The notes under the pieces: generated by a model | What the model was told of the DNA's origin: nothing | Seen by the model: only the letters and a program-made list of their open reading frames with translations | The model's database searches: none | Source: Erodium maritimum | Lineage: Eukaryota > Streptophyta > Magnoliopsida > Geraniales > Geraniaceae | Assembly (NCBI GenBank): GCA_963921825.1 | Contig: OY997591.1 | Coordinates: 34,617,825 to 34,681,824 of the forward strand | Reading direction: 5' to 3' | DNA: 64,000 bases | Translations under genes and position numbers: made by a program | In this document: positions 11,225-18,987 of the stretch, in pieces | How the letters are laid out: every line of letters starts with the position of its first letter | How positions within the stretch are numbered: position 1 is the first letter of the stretch

Positions 11225-11687
11225 TTAGAGGGTGATGAAGCAAGTTTGTTTGTTTTCTATTGCAAAAGTAGGTATCGAAAAGCAGACCACAATTTTGCAG
11301 CATGTGTGGGTCTGTGTTGTAATAAGTAAGGTTGACGTGTAATGAATGAATGTTCAATATGTGTAATGAATGGATTTTTACAATGACTGTGTGATAATGT
11401 TACACTGCGTAGCCCAATGGCCTATACAGATACGACAATCGGGAAGGGTTCAGGTTACGTGTGTATGAAGAAAACTTGTGTATCTCAATCGTCTAGACTA
11501 CCCAGACGATCTTGTATACTACCATTTTAGACTATCGGTTATCCTACATAGACGATCGGTAAGTAATATGGATGTTTTGTGGGTTTTTTTATTTCACTCA
11601 CGGGGCGGGAGAAGGAGTGAGTGACCAGAAGTGATGGATGATAAGGGGGATTGATAGGCTCACTTTATATCTTCTTAGGGGAGGCAA
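11225..11687. other. Intergenic between C1 and C2
   Basis: 3' flank of C1 and distal promoter of C2. Contains GATCG-rich phrases (for example CAGACGATC) and GGGGGATTGATAGGCTC just before the palindrome at 11688. No gene seen. Confidence 0.45.
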
Positions 11688-11699
11688 GGAATATATTCC
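11688..11699. promoter_or_regulatory. Array palindrome, C2 promoter
   Basis: Perfect GGAATATATTCC, extended to the 16-bp palindrome AAGGAATATATTCCTT. A TATATAAA box is at 11758-11765 (70 bp on) and the C2 ATG at 11861. Confidence 0.6.
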
Positions 11700-11757
11700 T
11701 TTTCTTCTCACCTCTTCACCTTATCCATCAACCCCCACAACCACCGGTCACCCACAC

Positions 11758-11765
11758 TATATAAA
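11758..11765 (+). promoter_or_regulatory. TATA box of C2
   Basis: TATATAAA, 96 bp before the C2 ATG, in pyrimidine-rich context. The leader carries AATAGTCATCCAG before the ATG, a phrase echoed before C3, C8 and C10. Confidence 0.65.
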
Positions 11766-11860
11766 TGAAGACAAGGCCCTGCTCTACTCTGTACCCCCAA
11801 CCTTAATTCCCCCTATTTATTCCTCCGTCCGGTTATACACAAATCAAATAGTCATCCAGA

Positions 11861-12223
11861 ATGAATCCTTTGTCTCCAGCCGAGAGGACTTTGGCGATAT
11901 GCTGTCGGGATCTCGTGCAAGAGAGACTGTCGAGGTATCAGTCGGATAAGACTGAGCTACTGGCCCTCATAGCTGAAACGGCACGGCGGATAGAGAATGT
12001 TAGTAATGTCCCCCGACATGTCCTTAATTTGATGGAGGAAATGAATGCCAAACTTGATGAGTTTGATCGGGAGGAAGAGAGGCACATGCTGTATTGTCAG
12101 TTATTAACTTTTGTCCTTCTCGTTAGGGCATGTTTTAATAACGTTCTTATATGCACTCTGAAGTATCTTTTTATCAGCTATTTGTATTCTGAACCTTATT
12201 TTGAATATGTATTTCGTTTTTGA
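11861..12223 (+). CDS. Array gene C2 (type II), small helical protein
   Basis: A 120-codon frame starting in the conserved context AGAATG. The first ~84 residues are the type II family: MNPLSPAERTLAICCRDLV, then QSDKTELLALIAETARRIE, then NVPRHVLNLMEEMNAKLDEF and an acidic EEERHML end. They align with C3 along the whole length. The last ~36 residues are hydrophobic (LLTFVLLVRACF, then YLFISYLYSE) and correspond to C3's stop and 3' UTR read in a shifted frame. So the conserved protein probably ended near residue 85 and the tail is read-through, although as written it would add a membrane-like segment. Heptad-like Leu/Ile spacing suggests a helical hairpin or coiled coil. Family not recognised; function unknown. 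Good TATA box and shared palindrome upstream. Confidence 0.6.
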   Translation: MNPLSPAERTLAICCRDLVQERLSRYQSDKTELLALIAETARRIENVSNVPRHVLNLMEEMNAKLDEFDREEERHMLYCQLLTFVLLVRACFNNVLICTLKYLFISYLYSEPYFEYVFRF

Positions 12224-12621
12224 CATTGTTTATTGTGAACTTTCTTTTGAATATTTGTATTCTGAACATTCTGTTGACAAATCGGATTTTGGTTATTGTT
12301 TTTATTAATCTCGATCGTCCGTGAAATCACATCACTATTTACAGGTTATAAGAATGTTTAAGATGTCTAATGAATGGATGTTATTTATTTTTAACGAACT
12401 GCATATACCGATCGTGCCATTTAGAAAAGACAATCGAGAAGATCTTGTTTTCTTCAGTAACAAAAACGACGATCGGATCTGTATATACCGCCGATCGATC
12501 AAACAAATGGGTACGGTAAACCAGTTTTTCTGTATCTTCCACATTCTTGGTAACCGGACTAACCTAACATGAAGGATGAATGTATGTATGGTCACAGTGG
12601 ATGTCTCCTTTAGGAAGGAAA
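12224..12621. other. Intergenic between C2 and C3
   Basis: Holds CGATCG at about 12313, 12408, 12469 and 12492, and the phrase AGAATGTTTAAGATGTCTAATGAATGG, which recurs before C4 near 13700. Overlapping opposing frames here are chance. No gene called. Confidence 0.45.
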
Positions 12622-12633
12622 GGAATATATTCC
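12622..12633. promoter_or_regulatory. Array palindrome, C3 promoter
   Basis: Perfect GGAATATATTCC after GGAAGGAAA. The TATATATGAA box is at about 12776 (154 bp on) and the C3 ATG at 12879. Confidence 0.6.
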
Positions 12634-12878
12634 ATGTTAAAGTGAAATATAATTAGGTCAAAACCTACTCACCTCTCTACCCCCTTCTTCCTCGGTTCCT
12701 ACACCTTCTTCAGCCATTTTATTTGGACGATCGAGGAAACAACTGAATGCATACTACTTCGTCAGCCACCTTCACTATATATGAATACACACTCCCACTT
12801 TCATTTTACTCCCTTCATACTCTCATCTCTTAGCTACCCCTCCCTTCCCTTTCTCCACAAGTCCTATATTCATCCAGA

Positions 12879-13178
12879 ATGGACCCAAACATAGGCGTGT
12901 CCCCAGCTGAGAGGGTGAATATAGAGCATTGTAGACTTCTCATTTGGGAGAGTATCTTGCGGTGTCAGTCGGCTAAGGCTGAGCTACTAGTGGTCCAAGA
13001 TGGAGCGACACAGCAGATGGAGAATTGCAGGAATGCCCCCAGAGAGGTACTGGCGGCACAATTTAGGCGTCTTGAATCATTCATGGGGAAATCGAAAATA
13101 AAACTTGATGCGTATAAGCAGGAGAAAGCAGAAGCATTGTTCATATTGCCACTTTGTGAATTTTCTATTTCTCGGTAG
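12879..13178 (+). CDS. Array gene C3 (type II), intact small helical protein
   Basis: The best-preserved array gene: 99 codons, ATG in the context CCAGAATGGAC, stop TAG at 13176. Residues 1-13 are MDPNIGVSPAERV. A helix with RLLIWESILRCQSAKAELL follows, then a Gln/Met-rich turn with Cys-Arg-Asn, then APREVLAAQFRRLESF and a Lys-rich stretch (KSKIKLDAYKQEKAEAL). The end is short and hydrophobic (FILPLCEFSISR). No signal peptide, no zinc site, no catalytic motif seen. Family resemblance to C2 and C4 is clear: SPAER start, Q-S-x-K-x-E-L-L and LDxxxxEE blocks. Function unknown. TATATATGAA box about 100 bp upstream. Confidence 0.65.
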   Translation: MDPNIGVSPAERVNIEHCRLLIWESILRCQSAKAELLVVQDGATQQMENCRNAPREVLAAQFRRLESFMGKSKIKLDAYKQEKAEALFILPLCEFSISR

Positions 13179-14002
13179 GATATGTGTTAATAACGTTATG
13201 GTTTGCTGTAATACCATTATTTATGAGTTTTTTCATTAGTGTTCTGCATTGTATGTTAACTATCAACGTTGGTTATCCGTTAATATTATTCAACTATTCT
13301 GCACTTTATGTTTCATATGGTTGTTCCTCTCAATTAGTATTAGAGTATGATCCGATCGGTTTATGTAGTTGTCGATCGACCTATCGTGCATGCATGTGAT
13401 GTGACCTAACAATGCATTTCTTTTGAGCAATCAAGACTTCTCGATCATATAGGTGTATTATACGATCTAGCCGTATTGTATATGACTGAGTAATGGCATG
13501 CTTTATGAGGTCTGTCCACACCCTCCCTGTCTATCAGCCTTGATGTCATATAAATTGGAAGATGCTATATATGATCAACGAAGACTATTGTCACAATTAA
13601 CCCGATATTATGGTTAGCTTACACGCAGCTTCATATTTTGTAACTAATGGTGTTAGGGTTAAGTAAGGTTTATGTGTAATGATTGAAAGTTAGGAGGTCA
13701 TATAAATGTTTAAGATGTCTAATTAATATATGTTATCGATCGGATATTGAAGATAAACTTAGTACGCCGATCGATACTTCCATAACAGACAAGCGGTGAG
13801 ATCTTTTTTTGTGACGTATCACGAGCTATCATAATACCCGATGGTCCATACTAGAATCCGATCGTTAAATAAACTGGATTTTTTTGCCACAGTTTGTCGT
13901 ATCTTTCACATGGCTAGTAAATGGAATGATGTGACCACCCTGACCTGAACACCCATGATTGATGGATGGATGGTCACAGTTTATGTCTTCTTGGGAAGGC
14001 AA
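13179..14002. other. Intergenic between C3 and C4, CGATCG-rich
   Basis: AT-rich with CGATCG at about 13353, 13372, 13737, 13769 and 13858. AATAACGTTATG just after the C3 stop matches the C2 and C4 3' flanks. A GTTTAAGATGTCTAATTAAT phrase at about 13708 repeats that near 12357. No gene seen. Confidence 0.5.
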
Positions 14003-14014
14003 GGAATATAATCC
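14003..14014. promoter_or_regulatory. Array palindrome, C4 promoter (one mismatch)
   Basis: GGAATATAATCC, one base off the perfect palindrome, after TTGGGAAGGCAA. The TATA-like TATATTATATAA lies at 14109-14120 and the C4 ATG at 14186. Confidence 0.5.
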
Positions 14015-14185
14015 ATGTTACCAATTCTAGTCAAAGCAAATATGAAAACCTACTAACCTCTTCACCTTTTCCTCTTCGGTTCCTACACCTTCTTCAGCCA
14101 CAACTCCTATATTATATAACTACAAACTCAACTCATTTCATTTACCTTGTTTTTCCGATCGACTCCTCAAATTCCATAACGTAGA

Positions 14186-14460
14186 ATGGAGCCGGATACC
14201 ATTATGTCCCCAGCTGAGAGGGAGAAGTATGAAATTTTTCGAAGAGCCGAGGAGGATAGGTTGTTGAGGTTCGAGGCACGTAAAGTTGAAATATAGCCCT
14301 CCGAGCTAAAGCGTCAAAGCGGGTGGACAAGATTAGGAAGGTCCCCAAAGGGGAATTAACAACACAGTTTAAACGTGCCTGCAAATTATGGGAGTCACAT
14401 ATATGCAGATGGATGCGTTGGTTCAAGAAGAACAGCAGAAGCATGAAGAGAGGAGAGTTA
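14186..14460 (+). pseudogene. Array gene C4 (type II), frameshifted
   Basis: Starts as the family does: ATG in AGAATGGAG, then MEPDTIMSPAEREKYEIFRR and EARKVEI, then TAG at 14294. Type II similarity goes on in other frames: a block with GELTTQFKRACKLWES (compare EVLAAQFRRLESF in C3), then QMDALVQEEQQKHEE (compare KLDEFDREEERH in C2). At least two frameshifts separate the three blocks, so it is a pseudogene. Note that SPAER, the most constant part of type II, is intact. Confidence 0.6.
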
Positions 14461-15050
14461 TAAGGATTGAAAATAACCTCTAAAGAGACAAGGAGATAAA
14501 AATATTGAAGAAGAGATAAGAACAAAAAACTATTGAGTGGAATCATATATAAATACACAGGAGAGAGACAGTGAAAAGATAAGTACAAAAAAAGTTAACT
14601 GACGTGAGCGTTAGGGTTTGTTGTTATAACGTTATTTATGAGCTTTTTCTGTAGTTTTCTGCACTTTATGTTCACTATGTATGTGGTTCGAATTGGTATT
14701 ATTCTAGTCATCTCAAGTTTATGTTTTACTCAACCGTCTTGTGTTCGTATGGATACATGACTACACGTCTCGATCGGTTTGTGTTTGTATGAATACCTGA
14801 TTCACTGTCTCGATCATTCTACGTGCATGCATGTCATGGATCGTTCTCGTTTTGTGTTTGACATTAACGATCGGTTGTTTGTTTACTGCGATCAGGAACA
14901 TACACGCCCTGATCTACAACAACTACTTCATATATCGTCCTTGCAACAATGGTATGTCATGTCAAGGCATCCCTTCTGGCATAGGCTTAGAGGGGACCTA
15001 TGATAGGCACACTAAACAGAGGGGGGGGGGGGAAGCACTTGGGAAGGGAA
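14461..15050. other. Intergenic between C4 and C5
   Basis: 3' flank of C4, with a repeat of GTCTCGATCGGTTTGTGTT-like phrases (14740-14830) and CGATCG at about 14771 and 14868. A 12-G run lies at 15021-15032. No gene called. Confidence 0.45.
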
Positions 15051-15062
15051 GGAATATATTCC
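15051..15062. promoter_or_regulatory. Array palindrome, C5 promoter
   Basis: Perfect GGAATATATTCC within GAAGGAATATATTCCTTTCC, the most extended copy. CAATAAATA follows about 55 bp on, and the C5 ATG is at 15158. Confidence 0.6.
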
Positions 15063-15157
15063 TTTCCCCCTGGTCAACTCTATAACACCAAAACAATGAC
15101 AATTGTCAATAAATATCTTACCTCATAACCATACCACACCTCACTTCCCCATAAAGA

Positions 15158-15397
15158 ATGGCACCAAACCACGAGGATGATGCAGCACAAGAGCGGAAAG
15201 TTCAACACCAGTAGAGGATGATGGAATTCCAAACAATGAAGACATGTCTACTTAAAATCCAAGTAAAGGCGGTAGAGATGAGGGCTGAGATTTCGCAAGC
15301 TGACAGAGGGGATTCTACTTTGTACAAGCTCCTCATGGACCTTGAATATCTTGAAAACTTCATAGAGGCATTCATATTCGAAGGCACAATGTTGTGA
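15158..15397 (+). pseudogene. Array gene C5 (type I), one in-frame TAG
   Basis: The most complete type I copy: 79 sense and stop codons from ATG (AAAGAATGGC) to TGA at 15395. The N-terminus is MAPNHEDDAAQERKVQHQ, then TAG at 15212-15214, then MMEFQTMKTCLLKIQVKAV, a polar stretch with DRGDS, and a hydrophobic, aromatic tail (LLMDLEYLENFIEAFIF). C9 has CAG where this copy has TAG, so a single C-to-T change made the stop. Without it the product would be about 79 residues, all helical. No known domain. Promoter palindrome and CAATAAATA box upstream. Confidence 0.55.
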
Positions 15398-15440
15398 AAT
15401 GTTCGTAACTAGGTTTTCCAATATGTATGATTTTATTTTT
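15398..15440. other. 3' flank of C5
   Basis: Short AT-rich flank before the duplicated segment at 15441. It holds TTCGTAACTAGG and a T-rich run. No feature. Confidence 0.4.
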
Positions 15441-15711
15441 AATCACTATGTTTAGAGGTTATTGTGATATGGTACTGCAGGTCATCTCGATCGTCGACGG
15501 TTCTCTGAAGCGTGGTTACCATTACAATTTAAACTTATGATCTTGTGGTTAGGGTTAGGCTTAGGATTTGTTCCGATCGATAACACAATAAGCCCGATCG
15601 TCCGTTTAGGGTTAGTGTCTCGGATGGGAAATAAGGATTGCTTATCTGGGCAGGCTTTATGTCCTAAGCCTGGAGGAAGCCTATGATGGGAATATTACAC
15701 TGGAAAGGGAA

Positions 15712-15723
15712 AGAATATATTCT
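15712..15723. promoter_or_regulatory. Array palindrome, first copy in tandem duplication
   Basis: AGAATATATTCT, a perfect palindrome with the outer G:C pair changed to A:T on both sides. No gene follows directly; the next unit is its own duplicate. Confidence 0.5.
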
Positions 15724-16014
15724 TTAAGGATCACATTGAACAAAAATTCAATCACTATGTTTAGATGTTATTGCGATATGGTACTGTAGATCATATCGAT
15801 TGTCGATGGTTCTCTGAAGCGTGGTTACCATTACAATTTAAACTTATGATCTTGTGGTTAGGTTTAAGGTTTATTCCGATCGATAACACAATTACCCCGA
15901 TCGTCCGTTTAGGGTCACGGTCTCGGACGGGAAATAAGGATTGACTATCCGGGCAGGCTTTATGTCATAGGCCTGAAGTAAGCCTATTATGGGAATATTA
16001 CATTGGGAAGGGAA

Positions 16015-16026
16015 AGAGTATATTCT
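16015..16026. promoter_or_regulatory. Array palindrome, C6 promoter
   Basis: AGAGTATATTCT, one mismatch from the copy at 15712. CAATAAATA is at 16059, 44 bp on. The C6 ATG is at 16136. Confidence 0.5.
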
Positions 16027-16135
16027 TTGAGGATCACATTGAACAAAAATTAAATTATCAATAAATATCATACCTCACAACAACCACATTCACTTCATTA
16101 AACTTCATCTATTCAACAATGTCATTCTCTGTATA

Positions 16136-16315
16136 ATGGCCAATCAGAACCAGGCTAACCTTGTAGCTGGGATTGAGAACTTGTTGGGGATGGAGGAAGT
16201 GAAGGTCACTATGGAGAGGAAAAAACTGAAGGCCCTACAGCTGATGGAGACGGTTAGGGCGGTCGAAGAGACTTTTCATCTTATGTTACAAGTATCCAAG
16301 AAGTATTGGATTTAA
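16136..16315 (+). CDS. Array gene C6 (type III), 59-residue frame
   Basis: A 59-codon frame: MANQNQANLVAGIENLLGM, then VKVTMERKKLKALQLMETV and an end with FHLMLQVSKKYWI. Charged and helical. After the TAA, a shifted frame continues with LNALEELIDNQVV, which matches EELIQSQVT in C7, so the ancestral protein was about 85 residues and this copy is cut by a frameshift near 16290. A 5-codon upstream frame starts at 16119. No domain recognised. It lies after the duplicated promoter. Confidence 0.45.
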   Translation: MANQNQANLVAGIENLLGMEEVKVTMERKKLKALQLMETVRAVEETFHLMLQVSKKYWI

Positions 16316-16780
16316 CCGAAGTACACCTCAATGCTTTAGAAGAGCTAATAGATAATCAAGTGGTTTAGTTAAATCGTATTTTTGATAATGGGTCTAATTT
16401 TCTGTATCGGTTAATATTGACATTTTCAGTACAATTTATGAGTCGATCGTCTACGTAGTATACCAATCTACATATTTTCAATTTCGATCTTATTGTTATC
16501 AGTCACGATCATTTGTTTGTTCACAACGATCGGTACATTGTGCCGCCCGATCGGCATATTTGGACAACATAGAGGCACACATTTAAAGAGACCATATAAA
16601 TCGATCGAGGCTACGCTACTCGATCGACTTTTTTGTACCATTCAAAATTCAAAGAAGTATGATCATATTTGCGTGTAACGGTCGGCTGATTACCGTTCAG
16701 ATTTCAGAAAACTGAGAATAGTTTGTCTTTAAGTTATAGGCATAGAGGGGTCCTACGATGGGACCTTTTCTTGGGAAGGA
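16316..16780. other. C6 tail relic and intergenic, CGATCG-rich
   Basis: 16316-16380 carries the out-of-frame tail of C6. Then five CGATCG hexamers lie between 16443 and 16625. The 61-codon frame at 16493 has no family similarity and is not called. Confidence 0.45.
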
Positions 16781-16792
16781 CCAATATATTAT
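16781..16792. promoter_or_regulatory. Degenerate array palindrome, C7 promoter
   Basis: CCAATATATTAT after TTGGGAAGGA. The core AATATATT survives. The conserved phrase GGGGTCCTACGATGGGACC lies 30 bp upstream, and CAATAAATA at 16824. Confidence 0.4.
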
Positions 16793-16914
16793 TTCAAAGT
16801 TTTACTAAAAGTCTTCCAATGATCAATAAATACCAAACTCCACCAACACCCACCACATCCTTCACTCAATATTCCACAAATACAATATTGTGAAGAATTG
16901 CTCACCTTACCCAG

Positions 16915-17160
16915 GATGCCATTGTCGCAGGGTATGACAACTTATTGAGTATGAAGAAACTGAAGTCTTCTATGTAGAGGAACAAGAAGAAGGCAGTACA
17001 GCTCATGAAGAAGGTTAGGGCGGCTAGAGGAAAGGAATGTTCATGTAATGTAACGGAGCTAAAGAATTATTGGATGAAGCGGATGTCATCATTGGAATAG
17101 TGGAAGAGCTTATACAATCTCAAGTGACTATTTTAAACCGTCTTCGTTGCTGTGGAGTCT
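16915..17160 (+). pseudogene. Array gene C7 (type III), broken
   Basis: Reads DAIVAGYDNLLSMKKLKSSM, TAG, RNKKKAVQLMKKVRAA, then frameshifts to EADVIIGIVEELIQSQVTIL. It parallels C6 block by block (LVAGIENLLGMEEVKVTM, RKKLKALQLMETVRAV, NALEELIDNQVV). The start codon at 16916 is one base out of the family frame. Pseudogene. Together with C6 it defines type III. Confidence 0.5.
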
Positions 17161-17491
17161 AATTCTCTGTATTCAAGCATGTTTTAATTTTCTGTACTCA
17201 AGGACGTCTTTAGTAATGCCGATCGAACAAACAATGTTTTATTTAAATGTTATCGATCGTCTATAAATTTTATCGATTTTCCTAATGGGACTAGCCATAA
17301 AGCCGATCGTCTAACATTTGGGAAAGGAAGGATTAAATTAATTAACTAACTCATTCCTTCTTTATTCCTAATTCAAATCAAATCACATTCGAAAACCAAC
17401 TCACCTCTTCACCTTCCTTCACCCACCCACCCACTCTATATAAACACACCGACTCTTCATCATCTTTATTACACACATCAGATAGTCGAGA
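17161..17491. other. C8 promoter region with TATA box
   Basis: CGATCG at about 17220, 17254 and 17303. The palindrome site is decayed: GGGAAAGGAAGGATTAAATTA at about 17319-17340, with TTCCTT downstream. A TATATAAA box at 17437-17444 in a C-rich tract, and ATCAGATAGTCGAG ahead of the ATG at 17492, as before C2 and C10. Confidence 0.5.
17437..17444 (+). promoter_or_regulatory. TATA box of C8
   Basis: TATATAAA after a CCCACCCACCCACTC tract, 48 bp before the conserved ATG at 17492. Confidence 0.6.
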
Positions 17492-17805
17492 ATGTACCCC
17501 AACAAAAAACTGAGATGATATCATCCCTTCTACTTGATGCCGAGAAGAGCTTGTTGAAGTATCAGACCAAGAGGAACAGTTTGCAAACCAGCCAAGTACT
17601 TGCGGAACGCATGATGGCTGTAGAGATATTAGACCACGAAGGGGAATACACAGATGATTATAGAAGTGTTTTCTTAGTATTTCATGAAACGAAAATGCTC
17701 TTGGATGCCGTGGACAAGCTTGAAGCACTTCAGCACACCATACTTTCGCGTTTAAGTAGCTTGAGATTAATAGGTTTCTGTATCCAACAAGTGTCTGAAA
17801 TCTAA
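17492..17805 (+). pseudogene. Array gene C8 (type II-like), start frameshifted
   Basis: The family start at 17492 (AGAATGTACCCCAAC) reads MYPNKK and then stops after a 2-nt frame offset. The main frame opens at an inner ATG at 17515 and runs 96 codons to TAA at 17803. It holds LLLDAEKSLLKYQTKRNSLQ, the counterpart of RLLIWESILRCQSAKAELL in C3. Then come MMAVEILDHEGEYTDD and a Leu-rich helix with DKLEALQHTILSRLSSLRL. It may still be translated from 17515, so a shortened functional protein is possible. No known domain. Confidence 0.5.
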
Positions 17806-18019
17806 CTATATGTATTGAATAAATGTGTTTTCTGTTGAGACGATCGTCCATTTTTTCTCTTTTTTTACATCGCGATCTTCCTATATAGGCTCTTCATCTT
17901 AAAAGGATGAGCCGATCTGTATACACAATGTGGCGATCGATATATTTTGGTATGGATATGATACATGATCTCCCGATCGTTATTTTAGGTCCCTAACTAA
18001 CTCATCTATAAATAAATAA
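17806..18019. other. Intergenic between C8 and C9
   Basis: CGATCG at about 17841, 17934 and 17975. A TATAAATAAATAAA stretch just before the ATG at 18020 may be the TATA region. No palindrome of the array type was found here; the nearest sequence is a lone TATATTTTGG. Confidence 0.45.
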
Positions 18020-18370
18020 ATGGACCAAATAGCCCACAACTCTCTCTCTCCATGGCAACGACACGGCCCAATTACTCATAATTCACCACACCTAACCGAA
18101 GCGAGATCACAAACAAAGGACCCAAACAACAACGATGAGAATCTAGCAGAAGAGCAGAAACGTCAACACCAGCAGAGGATGATGAAGTTCCAGTCAATTA
18201 AGATCGGGCTTCTCAAAATCTAGATAAAGGTGGTAGACATAAGAGGTGTGATTTTGAATTGTGACAGAGAGGAATGGATATCCGGCGATGCCGGTAGTGC
18301 TGCGCATCTCTGGGAGCTTGAAGATCTTGATTCCTTCATACATGCATTCACAGTCGAAGACATAGTGTAG
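18020..18370 (+). pseudogene. Array gene C9 (type I), one in-frame TAG
   Basis: ATG at 18020 opens 67 codons to TAG at 18221, and the same frame goes on 48 codons to TAG at 18368. The first ~40 residues (MDQIAHNSLSPWQRHG...) have no match in other copies and may be 5' leader read as protein. From about residue 45 it is type I: EEQKRQHQQRMMKFQSIK, LLKI, stop, then IKVVDIRGVI, DREEW and LEDLDSFIHAF. C5 has CAA at the site of the first TAG. Pseudogene, or truncated product. Confidence 0.5.
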
Positions 18371-18753
18371 TGCAATGTGTGTGTCTTGTTGTAGTAACAT
18401 TTCGCTAATTCCTCATCGTAGTACCTTTGGTTACGTGTAATCTATATGTTTGGTAATGTATATGCGTCTTTCTTTCTAATATGGGTAATGTTTACTCGGT
18501 CGTCCTCCCGCGGTCCTCGATCGTAGTTTATTTGTATAATAATGTTCATCTATGACCCGATCGCCTCTTATGCCTACTGATCGTCTATTCGTGTATGAGT
18601 TCATGTAGGCGATCGACTAACAAAAAAAAACCACTCTCGTCTACAATGTTGATGTTCGTAAATGTGCCACGTACAGTGATACGTCTTTTCCTACCATGCT
18701 TTATGTCCTAGACCTGGACGCCTATGATGGGAATTTGTTTATTGGGAAGGAAA
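18371..18753. other. Intergenic between C9 and C10
   Basis: CGATCG at about 18518, 18559 and 18610. The promoter phrase GCCTATGATGGGAAT is at about 18720-18734, as before C5-C7. No gene seen. Confidence 0.45.
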
Positions 18754-18765
18754 AAAATATATTCC
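18754..18765. promoter_or_regulatory. Array palindrome, C10 promoter
   Basis: AAAATATATTCC: right half intact, left half A-rich, after ATTGGGAAGG. CAATAAATA follows at about 18827 and the C10 ATG at 18926. A TTCAAA hexamer repeat lies at 18791-18808. Confidence 0.45.
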
Positions 18766-18925
18766 CCATATATCCCCCCCCCCCTCTAAATTCAAATTCA
18801 AATTCAAATAACTACACCCCCTACACCAATAAATAAATACTCACTCTCGACTCACCTCATCTTCACCTTAGCAGCACCCCAACCTTCACCTACACATCCC
18901 TACTCCATCTATCAGATAATCAAAC

Positions 18926-18987
18926 ATGGCCACTAACCAGGAAAAAATTATTGTATCCTAATCTGTACAAATTCAATACCAGCAGCG
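18926..18987 (+). pseudogene. Array gene C10 (type I), left half
   Basis: ATG in AAACATGGCC, then MATNQEKIIVS, TAA, and the type I block IQYQQR, which matches QHQQR in C9. Similarity stops at 18987, where the E2 LTR begins. The right half resumes at 26886. The leader holds ATCAGATAATCAAAC, as in C2 and C8. Confidence 0.6.

Larger units (their letters stand above)
15441..16053 (+). repeat. 309-bp tandem duplication carrying the array promoter
   Basis: 15441-15749 and 15750-16053 are two copies of one segment, starting AATCACTATGTTTAGA and ending AACAAAAATT. By eye they differ at roughly one base in 12 to 15. Each copy contains three GATCG-type hexamers and one palindrome (15712 and 16015). 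So the distal promoter of C6 has been doubled. Confidence 0.85.

Noticed and set aside
11861-12223. C2 hydrophobic C-terminus as a real membrane segment
   Set aside because: It aligns with the stop and 3' flank of C3 in a shifted frame, so it is more likely read-through after a small indel.
17378-17851. 157-codon minus-strand frame opposite C8
   Set aside because: Antisense shadow of C8 and its promoter; C8 matches the family and has a TATA box on the plus strand.
10831-18765. GGAATATATTCC as a known heat-shock, CArG or phosphate (P1BS) element
   Set aside because: Spacing and ends do not fit: GAA and TTC are four bases apart, no CC(A/T)6GG, and GNATATNC is not met because the core is ATATAT.
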